Origin: Saccharibacillus sp. O23
Lineage (GTDB): Bacteria; Bacillota; Bacilli; Paenibacillales; Paenibacillaceae
Reading direction: 5' to 3'
DNA length: 64,000 bases
Assembly (NCBI RefSeq): GCF_002205895.1
Contig: NZ_NJDE01000018.1
Span: forward strand, 1 to 64,000
Shown: piece by piece, positions 20,606 through 30,170 of the stretch
How the letters are laid out: the number at the start of each line of letters is the position of its first letter
How positions within the stretch are numbered: position 1 is the first letter of the stretch
Notes under the pieces: model-generated
What the model was told of the DNA's origin: nothing
The model's database searches: none
Seen by the model: the letters and a program-made list of their open reading frames with translations, nothing else
Made by a program: the position numbers and the translations under genes

Positions 20606-20972
20606 GATCGATCCCTCTTTCCTCAAATTTGATTCTTATTTTTCGCCCATTCTCCGTTTCGCCGGTCGCATGCTCGGCGAGGGGGTCGGCGAAGAAGTGT
20701 TTCCTGCTGTGCCTAGTTACAGTTTACCCTCTGCAAAATGCGGCGAAACAAACAGCGCACGTGAAGAAATCATGAAGGGAACAAGCAAAACGAATAGGTC
20801 CATCCCCTGCGATCGCGCACCCATTAATTTGGATATTCGCGCGTCAAAGAAATGTTCAGGTCTAGGATTATGAATGAAGTCATGCTATCATAAAAGAACG
20901 GCGAATCCTGCTTTTTGGCTATGCGGCGACGAAGCAAGATTCGAATTAGATCTGGTTTAGACCGGGGGAATT
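20606..20972. other. Divergent intergenic region dps / hypothetical gene
   Basis: No gene is seen here. It contains the sigma-B-like promoter of dps and, near 20891-20899, an extended -10 (TGCTATCAT) that may serve the plus-strand gene at 20973. Confidence 0.4.
20725..20750 (-). promoter_or_regulatory. Sigma-B-like promoter of dps
   Basis: On the minus strand GTTTCG (20745-20750), a 14-bp spacer and GGGTAA (20725-20730) resemble the sigma-B pattern GTTTAA-N12-15-GGGTAT. B. subtilis dps is a known sigma-B gene, which supports the reading. Confidence 0.5.
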
Positions 20973-21524
20973 ATGAACAATAAGACACCGCAAGAACGTT
21001 CCGGATTTCTGTTCAACGTAGACATCCTGATTGACGGTTCGACCAATGCCCAAGCTTTACAGACTCTGCTCGCGCTCTTGAACGCCTCGGACAAAGTCGT
21101 CGATCTTCGCATAAATTCCGGCATCGAGCTCGGCAAAGGAATCGAAGCCGCGTTAGCGAACCTGAAGACCAATTATTTGGAGAAATCCAGAGCCGGATTA
21201 TCGGCCGCGACCAAAAATCTTCAGCTTCAGAAAACGTCCGCTTCCGCCGCCTCCCAGCCGGATTTGAAAGCCCCCTCGAATCCGACTACCAAAACTGCGG
21301 CTCAACCCGCTTCTTATCTGACGCCGGACGACATTCGAGATTCGATCAACAAAAATCGGCTGGTTCGTCTGATCGTCAACAAACCGGGAGGCAATCGTCT
21401 CAGCATCCCGTGCCGAATCATCAATTTCGACGAGTCGGGCCAACGATTGAGCGTATATCACGTCGACGAGAAACAAGTGTACAGCTTTTCGCTTAACGAG
21501 ATCGACGAACTCAGCGGCCAATAA
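20973..21524 (+). CDS. Hypothetical protein, 183 aa
   Basis: An unrecognised protein. Residues 10-80 form an alpha/beta region; residues 80-115 are a Ser/Ala/Thr/Pro-rich linker; residues 118-180 form a compact beta-rich domain (LVRLIVNKPGG, IPCRIINFD, VYHVDEKQVY) that may bind nucleic acid or ligand. No signal peptide. GGGGGA precedes the ATG. I recall similar conserved unknown proteins in Paenibacillus. Confidence 0.75.
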   Translation: MNNKTPQERSGFLFNVDILIDGSTNAQALQTLLALLNASDKVVDLRINSGIELGKGIEAALANLKTNYLEKSRAGLSAATKNLQLQKTSASAASQPDLKAPSNPTTKTAAQPASYLTPDDIRDSINKNRLVRLIVNKPGGNRLSIPCRIINFDESGQRLSVYHVDEKQVYSFSLNEIDELSGQ

Positions 21525-21538
21525 GCGCAAGCAGATCA

Positions 21539-21584
21539 AAAAGCCTTCGCCTTCCGGAGATTAACGGATAGCGAAGGCTTTTTT
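21539..21584. terminator. Bidirectional terminator
   Basis: AAAAGCCTTCGC pairs with GCGAAGGCTTTTTT around a 20-base loop that contains a small inner stem. It lies between the convergent gene at 20973 and the DUF423 gene. Confidence 0.8.
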
Positions 21585-21612
21585 CCTATTGCCCGGATAG
21601 GGTTGCGCGGTC

Positions 21613-21990
21613 TTAGCGGGCTTTTCGGCCTGCCGCAAGCGCCAGCAAGATCCAACCGGCCATGAAAGCCAGACCGCCCAGCGGCGTGATCGGTCCGAAT
21701 ATCTTCAGCCCCGTTACGCTGAGCAGGTACAAGCTGCCGGAGAACATGAGAATGCCGACGAAAAACAACCATCCGGCCCATGCCAATCGACGCGACTCTC
21801 CCCATACGCCCATGGCAATCGCCACGATCAGCATCGCCAACGCATGAATGAAATGATATTGGATGCCGGTCTGAAACGTCTTCAGCGAATCTTCTCCGAT
21901 TCGGCTGCCCAAAATGTGACTTCCGAACGCTCCCAGAGCGACGCCGACCAAAGCCGTTATGCAAGCCGTGACCGCGATTTTTCTCTGCAT
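21613..21990 (-). CDS. DUF423 family membrane protein
   Basis: A 125-residue integral membrane protein with four hydrophobic helices, opening with GVALGAFGSH, the family signature. Length matches DUF423 (YwdK-like) proteins, whose function is unknown. ATG 21990 is preceded by AGAGGGGA. The frame stays open far upstream, but that part is not gene-like. Confidence 0.88.
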   Translation of the reverse strand: MQRKIAVTACITALVGVALGAFGSHILGSRIGEDSLKTFQTGIQYHFIHALAMLIVAIAMGVWGESRRLAWAGWLFFVGILMFSGSLYLLSVTGLKIFGPITPLGGLAFMAGWILLALAAGRKAR

Positions 21991-22257
21991 GCTTTCCCCT
22001 CTTTTCTTCGAAGATGAAGCGAACGGAACAAAGTTCGTCCGGATTCGCAAATCGCAACTTATTATAGGACGATTTATGCGGAAAGGCCAGACGAACCCCG
22101 AAAATCCGCCTTTTCGCCCGCTCGTCTTCGCCGATAACGAAACGCTTCCGTTTCTCGTTCGTATGAAGCAAAAAGCTTGTTGTTCAGGGTTGATTTTTAA
22201 GGCAAGATATGAAAGAGTAATCAAGTAAAAGCTTCCATAATAAAGGAGAGTTGAAAA

Positions 22258-22851
22258 ATGGACAATCGTTTCCCGCCTTCCGGCGGCCCCGACGGCCGAC
22301 CGAACGGGCCAGATCTGCGTAAAGATCCTGAGCGCGACGAAAGAAGCATCGGCAGCAGCGAAGATCCTTATCGCAGCGAAGACGGCCGCAGCTACGAAGA
22401 ACGAATGAATCCGCCGTTCAGTCCCGTAGACGGTCCCAGCCCTTACGACGAGTATCCGCGCGACGACCGCCGGTTCGGTCCGCTGAAACATTCGGGGCTC
22501 GGCATCGCGTCGTTCGTGCTTGCCCTGATCGGCATCCTGCTGTTCATCGTGTGCATCGTGGCGATCATCGGCACCGTCGCTTCGATGGTCGACTCGACCG
22601 GACAAGTAGCCAACATCGAATCGCTCGAAAACGGAAATCTGCTCATGGCGATCGGCTTTGCGGGCTTCGGCATTCTGGGCGCCGCCATCTTGAACCTGAT
22701 CGGCTTGATTCTGGGCATCATCGGGCTCGTCGTCAAAGACCGCAAAAAAGTATTCGCCATCATCGGAACCATCCTTAACGGTCTTTGCGTTCTGACGGGC
22801 GGCGGTTTTATCCTCATCAGCACGGTAATGGGAGCGGCCGGCGGCATGTAA
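22258..22851 (+). CDS. DUF4190-like membrane protein
   Basis: A 197-residue protein. Residues 1-75 are polar, rich in Pro, Arg, Asp and Glu, and probably cytosolic and disordered. Residues 78-195 hold three or four membrane helices with Gly-rich turns (HSGLGIASFVLALIGI), the pattern of DUF4190 proteins. A good AAAGGAGAG site precedes the ATG. Function unknown. Confidence 0.75.
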   Translation: MDNRFPPSGGPDGRPNGPDLRKDPERDERSIGSSEDPYRSEDGRSYEERMNPPFSPVDGPSPYDEYPRDDRRFGPLKHSGLGIASFVLALIGILLFIVCIVAIIGTVASMVDSTGQVANIESLENGNLLMAIGFAGFGILGAAILNLIGLILGIIGLVVKDRKKVFAIIGTILNGLCVLTGGGFILISTVMGAAGGM

Positions 22852-22952
22852 AGCCGCGCCTTCCCGAAGAATCCGGCATTACCGCAAAGGGACCTTCGCT
22901 TCGACGGCGTCGGCCCCTTTGCGTGCTTGCCTGCCGATTTGCCCCGGATCAT

Positions 22953-22997
22953 GGTATACTGTACGGAAGTGCCGCACCGCTTGAAGCGGCACTTCCG
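22953..22997 (+). promoter_or_regulatory. degV promoter followed by a 5' stem-loop
   Basis: An extended -10 TGGTATACT ends at 22960. The predicted start (about 22967) falls in the left arm of a perfect 12-bp stem (22964-22975 with 22986-22997). The mRNA would begin with a hairpin. Confidence 0.45.
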
Positions 22998-23107
22998 TGT
23001 GCGGCCTCGACCGACCTTGTCGCTCGTATGCGGCACACTTGACTTAAAGCCATTTCGCCCGCAAATTTGCTTGCCAAACAGGCGGGAGCGGTTACGAGGA
23101 GATGAAC

Positions 23108-23956
23108 ATGTCCAACATCCGAATTTTTTCCGACAGCACCAGCGATCTGCCTCCGGAATTGCGGCAGCGTTACGGGATCGGCATCGTCCCGCTGTATGTC
23201 GTATTCGAGGATCAAACTTACCGCGACGGTGTGGATCTGACGCCGAATCAATTGTTCGATAAAGTATCGAGGCAGGGCAAGCTTCCGAAATCGGCAGCCC
23301 CTTCGCCGGCCGACTTCAGTCAAGCTTTCGCTCCTTATATCGAAAAAGGCGAACGGATTCTCTATATCGCGTTGTCCTCGGATTTATCGTCCACTTATCA
23401 GAACGCGCGCATCGCGGCCAACGATTTCGGTCCGGGCAGCGTGACCGTATTCGACTCGCTCAACCTGTCGACGTCGATCGGGATTCAGGTTCTGCGCGCG
23501 GCGCGCTATGCCGAAGAAGGCATGGACGTGGGCGACATCGTGCACAAACTCGAACGGATGCGTCCGGAGATCGAAACCGAGTTTGCGATCGATACGCTCG
23601 AATACCTGCATAAAGGAGGCCGCTGCTCGGGGATGCAGAACCTGATCGGCAGTCTGCTCAGCATCCGTCCGATCATCAAAGTGATCGACGGCAAGATGAC
23701 TCCCGCTTATAAAGTTCGAGGCAAACGGGAGAAAGCGATCGACAAGATGCTGCAAAATTTGCTTGCTAACAAAGACCGTCTGGACGGTCCCGTCGTCGTC
23801 GTGAACGCGGCCGCCGAAGAAGACGCGGTCCGTCTTCGCGACATGATCCTTCGGGAAACGGATGCCGAAGAAGTGCTGATGTCTTCGGCCGGCTGCGTCA
23901 TCTCGACGCACTGCGGTCCGGGAACCATCGGGTTGATGTACGCCAAAAAAAGTTGA
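23108..23956 (+). CDS. DegV family fatty-acid-binding protein
   Basis: A 282-residue DegV/FakB-type protein. The family binds single fatty acids; FakB members hand them to FakA kinase for phosphorylation. The SDSTSDLPPEL start and the ARYAEEGMDVGDI region are typical. I chose ATG 23108 because GAGGAG lies six bases before it; an ATG six bases earlier overlaps the ribosome site. No fakA gene is nearby. Confidence 0.92.
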   Translation: MSNIRIFSDSTSDLPPELRQRYGIGIVPLYVVFEDQTYRDGVDLTPNQLFDKVSRQGKLPKSAAPSPADFSQAFAPYIEKGERILYIALSSDLSSTYQNARIAANDFGPGSVTVFDSLNLSTSIGIQVLRAARYAEEGMDVGDIVHKLERMRPEIETEFAIDTLEYLHKGGRCSGMQNLIGSLLSIRPIIKVIDGKMTPAYKVRGKREKAIDKMLQNLLANKDRLDGPVVVVNAAAEEDAVRLRDMILRETDAEEVLMSSAGCVISTHCGPGTIGLMYAKKS

Positions 23957-23981
23957 TCGAATCGAAAACCGCAGCAATCTC

Positions 23982-24029
23982 AAAAACCGCCGCATTCTCC
24001 TTTTCGCAAGGAAGAATGCGGCGGTTTTT
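23982..24029. terminator. Bidirectional terminator
   Basis: A long stem (AAAAACCGCCGCATTCT with its complement, plus CC/GG) lies between degV and the convergent kinase gene, with A and T runs on both sides. Confidence 0.85.
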
Positions 24030-24054
24030 GCCAAAGGCGCGATGACTCCGGATT

Positions 24055-25962
24055 CTATTCTTCGCACAGCATCGGGAGCGTGAAAGAGAAGACCGAGCCG
24101 TGACCTTCCCGGCTCTCGACCCAGATCGTGCCGCCCATCCCTTCGATCCACCGCTTGCAGATCGCCAGTCCCAATCCCGTTCCTTCGTAACTGCGATCCA
24201 GAGCCGAATGAATCTGCGAAAAAGGCTGGAACAGCAGTTCGAGCTTATCCGCCGGTATTCCGATTCCCGTGTCGCGCACCTCCACTTTCAGTACGCAGCG
24301 GACCAATTCGCCTTCTCCGGTCCTCGGCCGCACCATGCACTCCGCCGCGACCCGGATCGAACCTCGGGAAGTGAATTTCACCGCGTTTCCGACCAGTCCG
24401 ATCAGGATGCGACGGAGTTTGCCCGCATCGCCCACAAGCTCGGCAGGAAAAGGTTCTCCGATTCTCGTCGTCAACTCGACGCCCGAAGCTTCGGCTTGCA
24501 CCGAAAAAGAATCCGCGACTTCCTTCAATAAATATCGGGCGTCGAACGGTTCGTGTTCGAAAACGACCGTACCGCTCTCCGCGGCGTTAAAATCGAGCAG
24601 ACGATCGGCTATGCCCTGCAAGGCCCGTCCGCTGCGCAGCAGCGTATCCACGTAGAGCTGCTGTTCCTCGTTCAGTCCGCTCTCCTGCACAAGCTCCGCC
24701 ATGCCCAATACGCCGTTAAGCGGCGTCCGAATCTCGTGGCTCATCAGATTCAGGAACTCCGCCCGCTCGCTGAATCCGCGCTGCGTCTCGCTTTTCTGCC
24801 GGGCGATCTCGTCTTCGCTCGTTACGTCTTTGAATACGATCACCGCGCCTGCCGGCTCGCCGTTCTCGAATAACGGATTGACCCGATAATCGACCAGCAA
24901 GCTCGTTCCGTCTTTGCGCCAGAAGACTTCCCCGCTTACGGCCCGAGCTACGCCTTCCCGCATGCTCTTGTGGATCGGGCAATCTTCGATCGGATAAGGA
25001 CTGCCGTCGGAACGGCTATGGTGAATCAGATCATGGTTATATACGTCGCGGAATTCTTCAACCGTATACCCTAACAGACGGGCTCCCGACTGGTTGATGA
25101 ATACGGATTGCCCTTCCCGGTTGATCTCGAATATGCCTTCGGATACCGCGTTCAGAATCGCCGTATATTGATCCGTCAATTCTTGGCCGCGCTCGATCTG
25201 ACGTTTCCATTCGGTGATATCGAGGGCAAGCATATATACGCCGAGCACTTCTCCGTCCACGATGATCGGCAGGGTGGTAATATTCACGTCGATCTTCTGT
25301 TCGTCTTTCGCTAACAATCGAGCTTCGAAGTTCCCCGAACTTCCTTGCAGCGTGCGTCGAAAACGTTGATTCAAACGTTCCGCCGATTCCGGCGCGAACA
25401 ACAGCGAGTACGGTTGTTCGCGCAGTTCTTCGTTCGCGTACCCCGTCATCGCTTCCAGATTGGGATTCACCGACAGGCAGCGCCCTTTCAGATCGAAAGA
25501 CAGAATGCCCGCCGGATTATATTCGAACAAGGAACGATACAATTTCTCCTGCTCGTTCAACTTGCGCTTTTGAAGTTCTTCTTCCGTGATGTCTTTGGCG
25601 ATTCCGTAGATTCCTACGCGCTTTCCGCCTTGTTCGATAGCCAAATAAGTGATGGCCAACGTGAGCAGCGCTCCGTCTTTGCGGACGATTTTCACTTTGA
25701 AATCCCGCTGCTTCGCTTCTCCCATCGCGGTACGTCCGCTCAGACTTTTGGCCCGTTCTCCTTCGGGATACAGCTTGCGCATATCCATCGTTTGCAGCTC
25801 TTCCAGCGTATAACCGCTAATGCGTTCGGTCGCAGGATTCGCATAAATCAATCGGCCCGCCATATCCATCACATAGATCGCGTCGGGATGATACATAAAC
25901 AGCGGCCGATACAACTCGCTTTTCGCAAATATCTCTCCTAACAACCCCAATGAATTTTTCAA
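24055..25962 (-). CDS. PAS-domain sensor histidine kinase
   Basis: A 635-residue soluble kinase without membrane helices. Three PAS domains (about 15-135, 140-255, 265-390) precede a HisKA domain (SHEIRTPLNG, His near 408) and an ATPase domain with N, G1 (DTGIGIP) and G2 (GTGLGLA) boxes. It should sense a cytosolic cue, perhaps redox or a small ligand, but no cofactor motif is clear. There is no response regulator beside it. It starts at TTG with GGGAG six bases upstream. Confidence 0.93.
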   Translation of the reverse strand: MKNSLGLLGEIFAKSELYRPLFMYHPDAIYVMDMAGRLIYANPATERISGYTLEELQTMDMRKLYPEGERAKSLSGRTAMGEAKQRDFKVKIVRKDGALLTLAITYLAIEQGGKRVGIYGIAKDITEEELQKRKLNEQEKLYRSLFEYNPAGILSFDLKGRCLSVNPNLEAMTGYANEELREQPYSLLFAPESAERLNQRFRRTLQGSSGNFEARLLAKDEQKIDVNITTLPIIVDGEVLGVYMLALDITEWKRQIERGQELTDQYTAILNAVSEGIFEINREGQSVFINQSGARLLGYTVEEFRDVYNHDLIHHSRSDGSPYPIEDCPIHKSMREGVARAVSGEVFWRKDGTSLLVDYRVNPLFENGEPAGAVIVFKDVTSEDEIARQKSETQRGFSERAEFLNLMSHEIRTPLNGVLGMAELVQESGLNEEQQLYVDTLLRSGRALQGIADRLLDFNAAESGTVVFEHEPFDARYLLKEVADSFSVQAEASGVELTTRIGEPFPAELVGDAGKLRRILIGLVGNAVKFTSRGSIRVAAECMVRPRTGEGELVRCVLKVEVRDTGIGIPADKLELLFQPFSQIHSALDRSYEGTGLGLAICKRWIEGMGGTIWVESREGHGSVFSFTLPMLCEE

Positions 25963-26162
25963 GGCGAACTCCCTTCGCTCTCCGCGTAATCGACAATCGT
26001 TCTTACAGCGTATTTTATCTCAAGTTTTCGTTAAAAGACAGCGGGAAGCAACGAAGATTTTCGCTTTTTGTCGAGATGCCGATGCGTCAGTCCTGCTTGC
26101 TTGTTGTTATATACAGATAGAAAGCTAGGCATCCGGCATGCCCGCAGAGAAGGAGGAACGTG

Positions 26163-27710
26163 ATGGGTGACGAAGAACGATGGACGACGCATCGCAGCGG
26201 CACGATCATGCAAGCGTCGAGCCGCAGGCCTACGTCGTTCGGAAGCAAGAACCGAAAGACCGGAGAGCGCAAGCCTCGACGGCGAAAAAAAACGATAGGT
26301 ATCCTGCTGCTTCTGTTGGCCGTATGGCTGCTTGCGGTTCTGGTGTATCAGATGCACAAACCGCTGCCCGAAGGCATCTCGTACGAAAGCCGCGTTTACC
26401 GAATGCAGCAGGTCGATTTTCTGCACGACCTCACTTATCCGGTCCCGGGCCGGGAATTCACGCAGGAACGGCAAATCTTCGACCGGACGATCGAAATGAT
26501 CAACGAGGCGGAAAAATTTATCGTGATCGACGTCTTCCTGTTCAACGACTATACGCACGAAGGACAGGAATATCCGAAAGTCAGCGCCAAGCTCGCGAAA
26601 ACGCTGATCGAACGCAAACAAGCGGTACCGGATCTCGATATTACGTTCATTACCGACGAAGTCAACACCAACTACGGTTCGTCCGCCAACGAACTGCTGG
26701 AAAGTCTTAAAAAGGCCGGGATTCGCGTCGTGGTAACCGATACCGATCCGCTGCGGGACTCCACGCCGATCTATTCCGCGTTCTGGCGTACGTTCGTTCA
26801 ATGGTTCGGCCAATCGGGTCACGGCTGGATGCCCAATCTGATGGCCAGCGACGGTCCGGACATCACGCTTCGCTCTTACCTGAAGCTGCTGAACGTCAAA
26901 GCGAACCACCGCAAAGCGTTTATCACGGAAAAAAGCGCATTGATCTCGAGCGGCAACATTCACGATGCCAGCGCGTACCATTCCAATGTGGCGCTCGAAG
27001 TCAGCGGCCCGATCATCGGCGACATGCTCAAAGCGGAACAAGCGATTCTCGGCTTCTCGGGCGGAGGCACTCTTCCTTCTTACCCGACGAGCAGCGGGGA
27101 AAACGAAAGCGGACCTTATGCGGTGCAGTATTTGACGGAAGGCAAAGTCTACGACCATGTGCTGGAAGAGATCGGCGCGGCCGAGTCCGGCGATACGATC
27201 TGGATGGGCATGTTCTATCTGGCGGACAAAAAAGTATTAAGCGAATTGACGAAAGCGGCCGATCGCGGCGTCGCGGTCAAGCTGGTGCTCGATCCCAACG
27301 AAAATGCGTTCGGCCGGGACAAGATCGGCATTCCGAACCGGCCGGTCGCCGCCGAACTGCACAGCGAAGTGCCGGAAAAAATCGAGATTCGCTGGTACAA
27401 CACGACCAAAGAACAGTATCATACCAAAATGATGTTCGTCGACCGCGCGAACGGAGAAAGCAGCGTCATGGCCGGGTCGACCAACTTCACGCCGCGCAAT
27501 CTCAAAGATTACAATTTGGAAAACGATCTGTTGGTTCGCAGCGCGGCCGACAGTCCGCTGATGGGCGAGATTCGGCAGTATTTCGAACGGATCTGGAACA
27601 ATCAAGACGCGACTTACACGCTCGATCTGGAAGAACATCTGGAAGCGACGACTTGGATGAAGGATCTGGTGTATCGGATTCAGATGCGGTTGGGCTTTAC
27701 GACGTTCTGA
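26163..27710 (+). CDS. Phospholipase D family membrane protein (cardiolipin-synthase-like)
   Basis: A 515-residue protein with one N-terminal membrane helix (about 42-63, after a Lys/Arg-rich stretch) and two PLD repeats. The second has a full HKD motif (HTKMMFVD.. then GSTNF). The first reads HRKAFITEK followed by SSGN, so Glu stands in place of Asp. It may transfer or hydrolyse phosphodiesters in phospholipids or DNA at the membrane. It is far from classical Cls in its single helix. AAGGAGG precedes the ATG. Confidence 0.85.
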   Translation: MGDEERWTTHRSGTIMQASSRRPTSFGSKNRKTGERKPRRRKKTIGILLLLLAVWLLAVLVYQMHKPLPEGISYESRVYRMQQVDFLHDLTYPVPGREFTQERQIFDRTIEMINEAEKFIVIDVFLFNDYTHEGQEYPKVSAKLAKTLIERKQAVPDLDITFITDEVNTNYGSSANELLESLKKAGIRVVVTDTDPLRDSTPIYSAFWRTFVQWFGQSGHGWMPNLMASDGPDITLRSYLKLLNVKANHRKAFITEKSALISSGNIHDASAYHSNVALEVSGPIIGDMLKAEQAILGFSGGGTLPSYPTSSGENESGPYAVQYLTEGKVYDHVLEEIGAAESGDTIWMGMFYLADKKVLSELTKAADRGVAVKLVLDPNENAFGRDKIGIPNRPVAAELHSEVPEKIEIRWYNTTKEQYHTKMMFVDRANGESSVMAGSTNFTPRNLKDYNLENDLLVRSAADSPLMGEIRQYFERIWNNQDATYTLDLEEHLEATTWMKDLVYRIQMRLGFTTF

Positions 27711-27844
27711 AAAAGGCGGGGGATGGCGCCTTAGATTGGCGCAAAGGGCGGGAAGTTTCTATTCGCGGGAGAAGCGAGCCGTCTCTCTTCTAGGTACTTT
27801 TTAGGCTTCTTCACTTCGCAAAAAATTAAAATTTCTCAAAACGC

Positions 27845-27881
27845 AAAGGCAGGCGCGGCGAAATTCGCCGCGCCTGCCTTT
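27845..27881. terminator. Bidirectional terminator
   Basis: A stem of about 17 bp (AAAGGCAGGCGCGGCGA) with a T run on the plus strand, between the PLD gene and the convergent esterase gene. Confidence 0.85.
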
Positions 27882-27902
27882 TTCAGAACGTCGTTTTTTA
27901 GA

Positions 27903-28742
27903 TTAAGCTTTCAGATGCGTATCGAAAAAGTTTGCGACTTTGTTCATCACATCGTCGCGGACCAGCATCTCGGCAGTCGAATGACCGGTGTCTTCGAGCA
28001 CGATAAATTCCGAGCTTGCGCCGGCGGCGCTCAGAGCGTCATGCAGCAGTCGGCTTTGCCGGAGCGGGACGGTGGTATCGGCGTCCCCGTGCATGATCAA
28101 GAACGGCGGCAGCTTGCGGCCGTCCAGATAATTCACGGGATTCGTGCTGCGCGCGAGTTCCGGCTTCATGCGAATGGTGCCGCCGAGCATCAGGGCCATG
28201 ACCGGCATATGGAATTCGCTCTGGAAGTCCAATTCGATATCGATCGGGCCGCTGAAATCGACCACGGCCTGCACGGCGGTCGACTGCGGAAGATGCTCCG
28301 CCGTCTCGAACTCCGGCGAGCCGCCCGTCACGCCGAGCAGCGCCGCCAGCTGTCCGCCGGCGGAATGGCCCCATACGCCGACGCGGCCTGCATCCAGGCC
28401 GTACTTGTCCGCATTGGCGCGCAGGAAACGCAGCGCGCTTTTGGCGTCTTCGATCTGCGCCGGGAACCGCGCTTCATGAGCCAAGCGGTATTGAATGGCG
28501 GCGACGGCGTAGCCGCGCTCGGCGAGCATCATCATCTGCGGCAGATTGCGCGACGCATTGCAGCTGATCCAAGCGCCGCCCACGATCCAGACGATCAGCG
28601 GAACGGGACGGTCGCTTTTGGGCAGCAGCAGATTCAAGCTGAGCGTTTTGCCGCCGGCGAATCGTTCGAACTGGACGTCGGGGATAAGCTGGACGAAGGG
28701 TCGGTCGTTGGTACGCGCCGGCCAGGTTTCTTGTCGATTCAT
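27903..28742 (-). CDS. Alpha/beta hydrolase (esterase/lipase family)
   Basis: A 279-residue esterase of the BD-FAE/HSL-like group. The nucleophile is Ser in GHSAGG (near 125); VGGAW supplies the oxyanion loop; Asp in HGDADTTVP and His in DTGHSTAEM complete the triad. No signal peptide, so cytosolic. A promoter-like TTATCA-17-TATGAT lies 30-60 bp upstream. The substrate is unknown; small acyl or feruloyl esters are plausible given the mannosidase nearby. Confidence 0.9.
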   Translation of the reverse strand: MNRQETWPARTNDRPFVQLIPDVQFERFAGGKTLSLNLLLPKSDRPVPLIVWIVGGAWISCNASRNLPQMMMLAERGYAVAAIQYRLAHEARFPAQIEDAKSALRFLRANADKYGLDAGRVGVWGHSAGGQLAALLGVTGGSPEFETAEHLPQSTAVQAVVDFSGPIDIELDFQSEFHMPVMALMLGGTIRMKPELARSTNPVNYLDGRKLPPFLIMHGDADTTVPLRQSRLLHDALSAAGASSEFIVLEDTGHSTAEMLVRDDVMNKVANFFDTHLKA

Positions 28743-28973
28743 GAGATTCTCTCCGTTTCTTTCTGTAATAGATCAATCATAACATATCCGTCGAACGGTG
28801 ATAAAACTCGGGATTGCGCCGCGCGCGAAGATCCGGCCGCATACGCAAACTCGTTGAAAGGCGCAGCGCCCCGGAATTTTCGCCGAATAAAAAGCGCTCG
28901 CCGGAATGAATCACCAGCGAGCGCTTGTCGATTTTCAACCTTATTTATGCGATGACGTTAGCACCGATTCGCT

Positions 28974-29981
28974 TTAAGCCGCTTGTTTGGCCAGCTGCTC
29001 CGGTCCGATCTCCTGCGTCTGCTGACGGGAGATGACGAACAATACCGACCAGATCAACACGAAACCGACGACTTGAGCGATGGTCAGCAGTTCGCCGCCG
29101 TACAGCCAGTTCACCAGCACGCCGACCATCGGGAAACTCAGTTCGGCCAATGTCGCTACCGAAGCTTTGGTCGTTTTGAGACCTTTATAATAAGCCAACA
29201 GACTGAGCAGACCCGGCAGCAGCGCTTGAAGCAGCAGGTTGACGCCGACCAGCGTCAGAGCCAGACCGCCTGCCGGCAGCATCCAAGCTTGACCTTCTCC
29301 GGCCGTGATCGCCAGCAGCAGCGGCAGCGCCAGAATGAAGCGCAGCGAAGTGACCGTCTCGTACTTCAGCTTGCCGACCATGTAACGCCCCATGACCGTC
29401 GATCCGCCCCAGAGAGCGGCGGCGCCCAGCGCCAGCAGACTGCCGATTTGCATGAATTCGCCGGCATGACCGAACGGTACGGTGAAACCGAACGTCAGCA
29501 GATACGTGCCGCCCAGCGCCAGCACGAGCAGCGGAGCAAAGTTGCGCGGCAGCGATTCTTTCAGCATGAAGTGAGCCAGAATGATCGCGAACAGCGGCTG
29601 CAGTTTTTGCAGGAGCAGAACCGTATTGAACGCGCCGCCGGCATGCTGCAAAGCGAGCGTGAACATCAAAGTCGCCAGAGCGGATCCGCCCCAAGAAATG
29701 AACAACAGCGCTCCGACGTGACGCAGGCCGATCCCTTTCAATTCCGCACGGTTTTTCCACAAGATCGGAGCGACGAACAAAGCGATCACGACGTGTTCGA
29801 GCAGCACGATCTGCGAAGAAGTCATCGAATGAAGCAGGATGATGCGGAACAGCGGATCGACGCCCCAGAGCGCCGCTCCCAGCACGATCAGCCAGAAGCC
29901 GTTGCTCGGCTTAGCAAAAATCGATTTTCCGCCTCCAGTTGTGCTTGTTTGTACGAAGTCGTTGCGATTGGCCGTTTTCAT
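28974..29981 (-). CDS. EamA/DMT family transporter, probable riboflavin importer
   Basis: A 335-residue membrane protein with ten helices and two EamA repeats (about 28-160 and 175-315). DMT proteins export or import small metabolites. Because it is the only gene behind an FMN riboswitch with a terminator, I infer that it imports riboflavin or a precursor, as proposed for ImpX and RibN, which are also DMT proteins. AAGGAG precedes the ATG and sits partly in a small CCTTAT/ATAAGG hairpin. Confidence 0.85.
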   Translation of the reverse strand: MKTANRNDFVQTSTTGGGKSIFAKPSNGFWLIVLGAALWGVDPLFRIILLHSMTSSQIVLLEHVVIALFVAPILWKNRAELKGIGLRHVGALLFISWGGSALATLMFTLALQHAGGAFNTVLLLQKLQPLFAIILAHFMLKESLPRNFAPLLVLALGGTYLLTFGFTVPFGHAGEFMQIGSLLALGAAALWGGSTVMGRYMVGKLKYETVTSLRFILALPLLLAITAGEGQAWMLPAGGLALTLVGVNLLLQALLPGLLSLLAYYKGLKTTKASVATLAELSFPMVGVLVNWLYGGELLTIAQVVGFVLIWSVLFVISRQQTQEIGPEQLAKQAA

Positions 29982-30026
29982 TTCCCAAGTCTCCTTATCC
30001 GAATAAGGGGGATCTCGTGCGCAAAA

Positions 30027-30062
30027 AGCCCCGAAGCCGAGTAAAACGCGGCGTTCGGGGCT
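30027..30062 (-). terminator. Riboswitch-controlled terminator
   Basis: AGCCCCGAA pairs with TTCGGGGCT, followed on the minus strand by TTTTTG. It lies between the FMN aptamer and the transporter start, as expected for transcription attenuation by FMN. Confidence 0.8.
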
Positions 30063-30170
30063 AAGATTGCATCATTGAAGGTTCAGCGGCAGAACATGGA
30101 CGAAGCAAATATCCCGCGGCAGGTCTCGTAAAGAAACCTGCGGTCGGTCTGCACCGGCATGTCTGCGCTT

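Noticed and set aside
20604-20873. An 89-codon plus-strand frame upstream of the gene at 20973
   Set aside because: It overlaps the dps start and promoter and has no ribosome site or family likeness.
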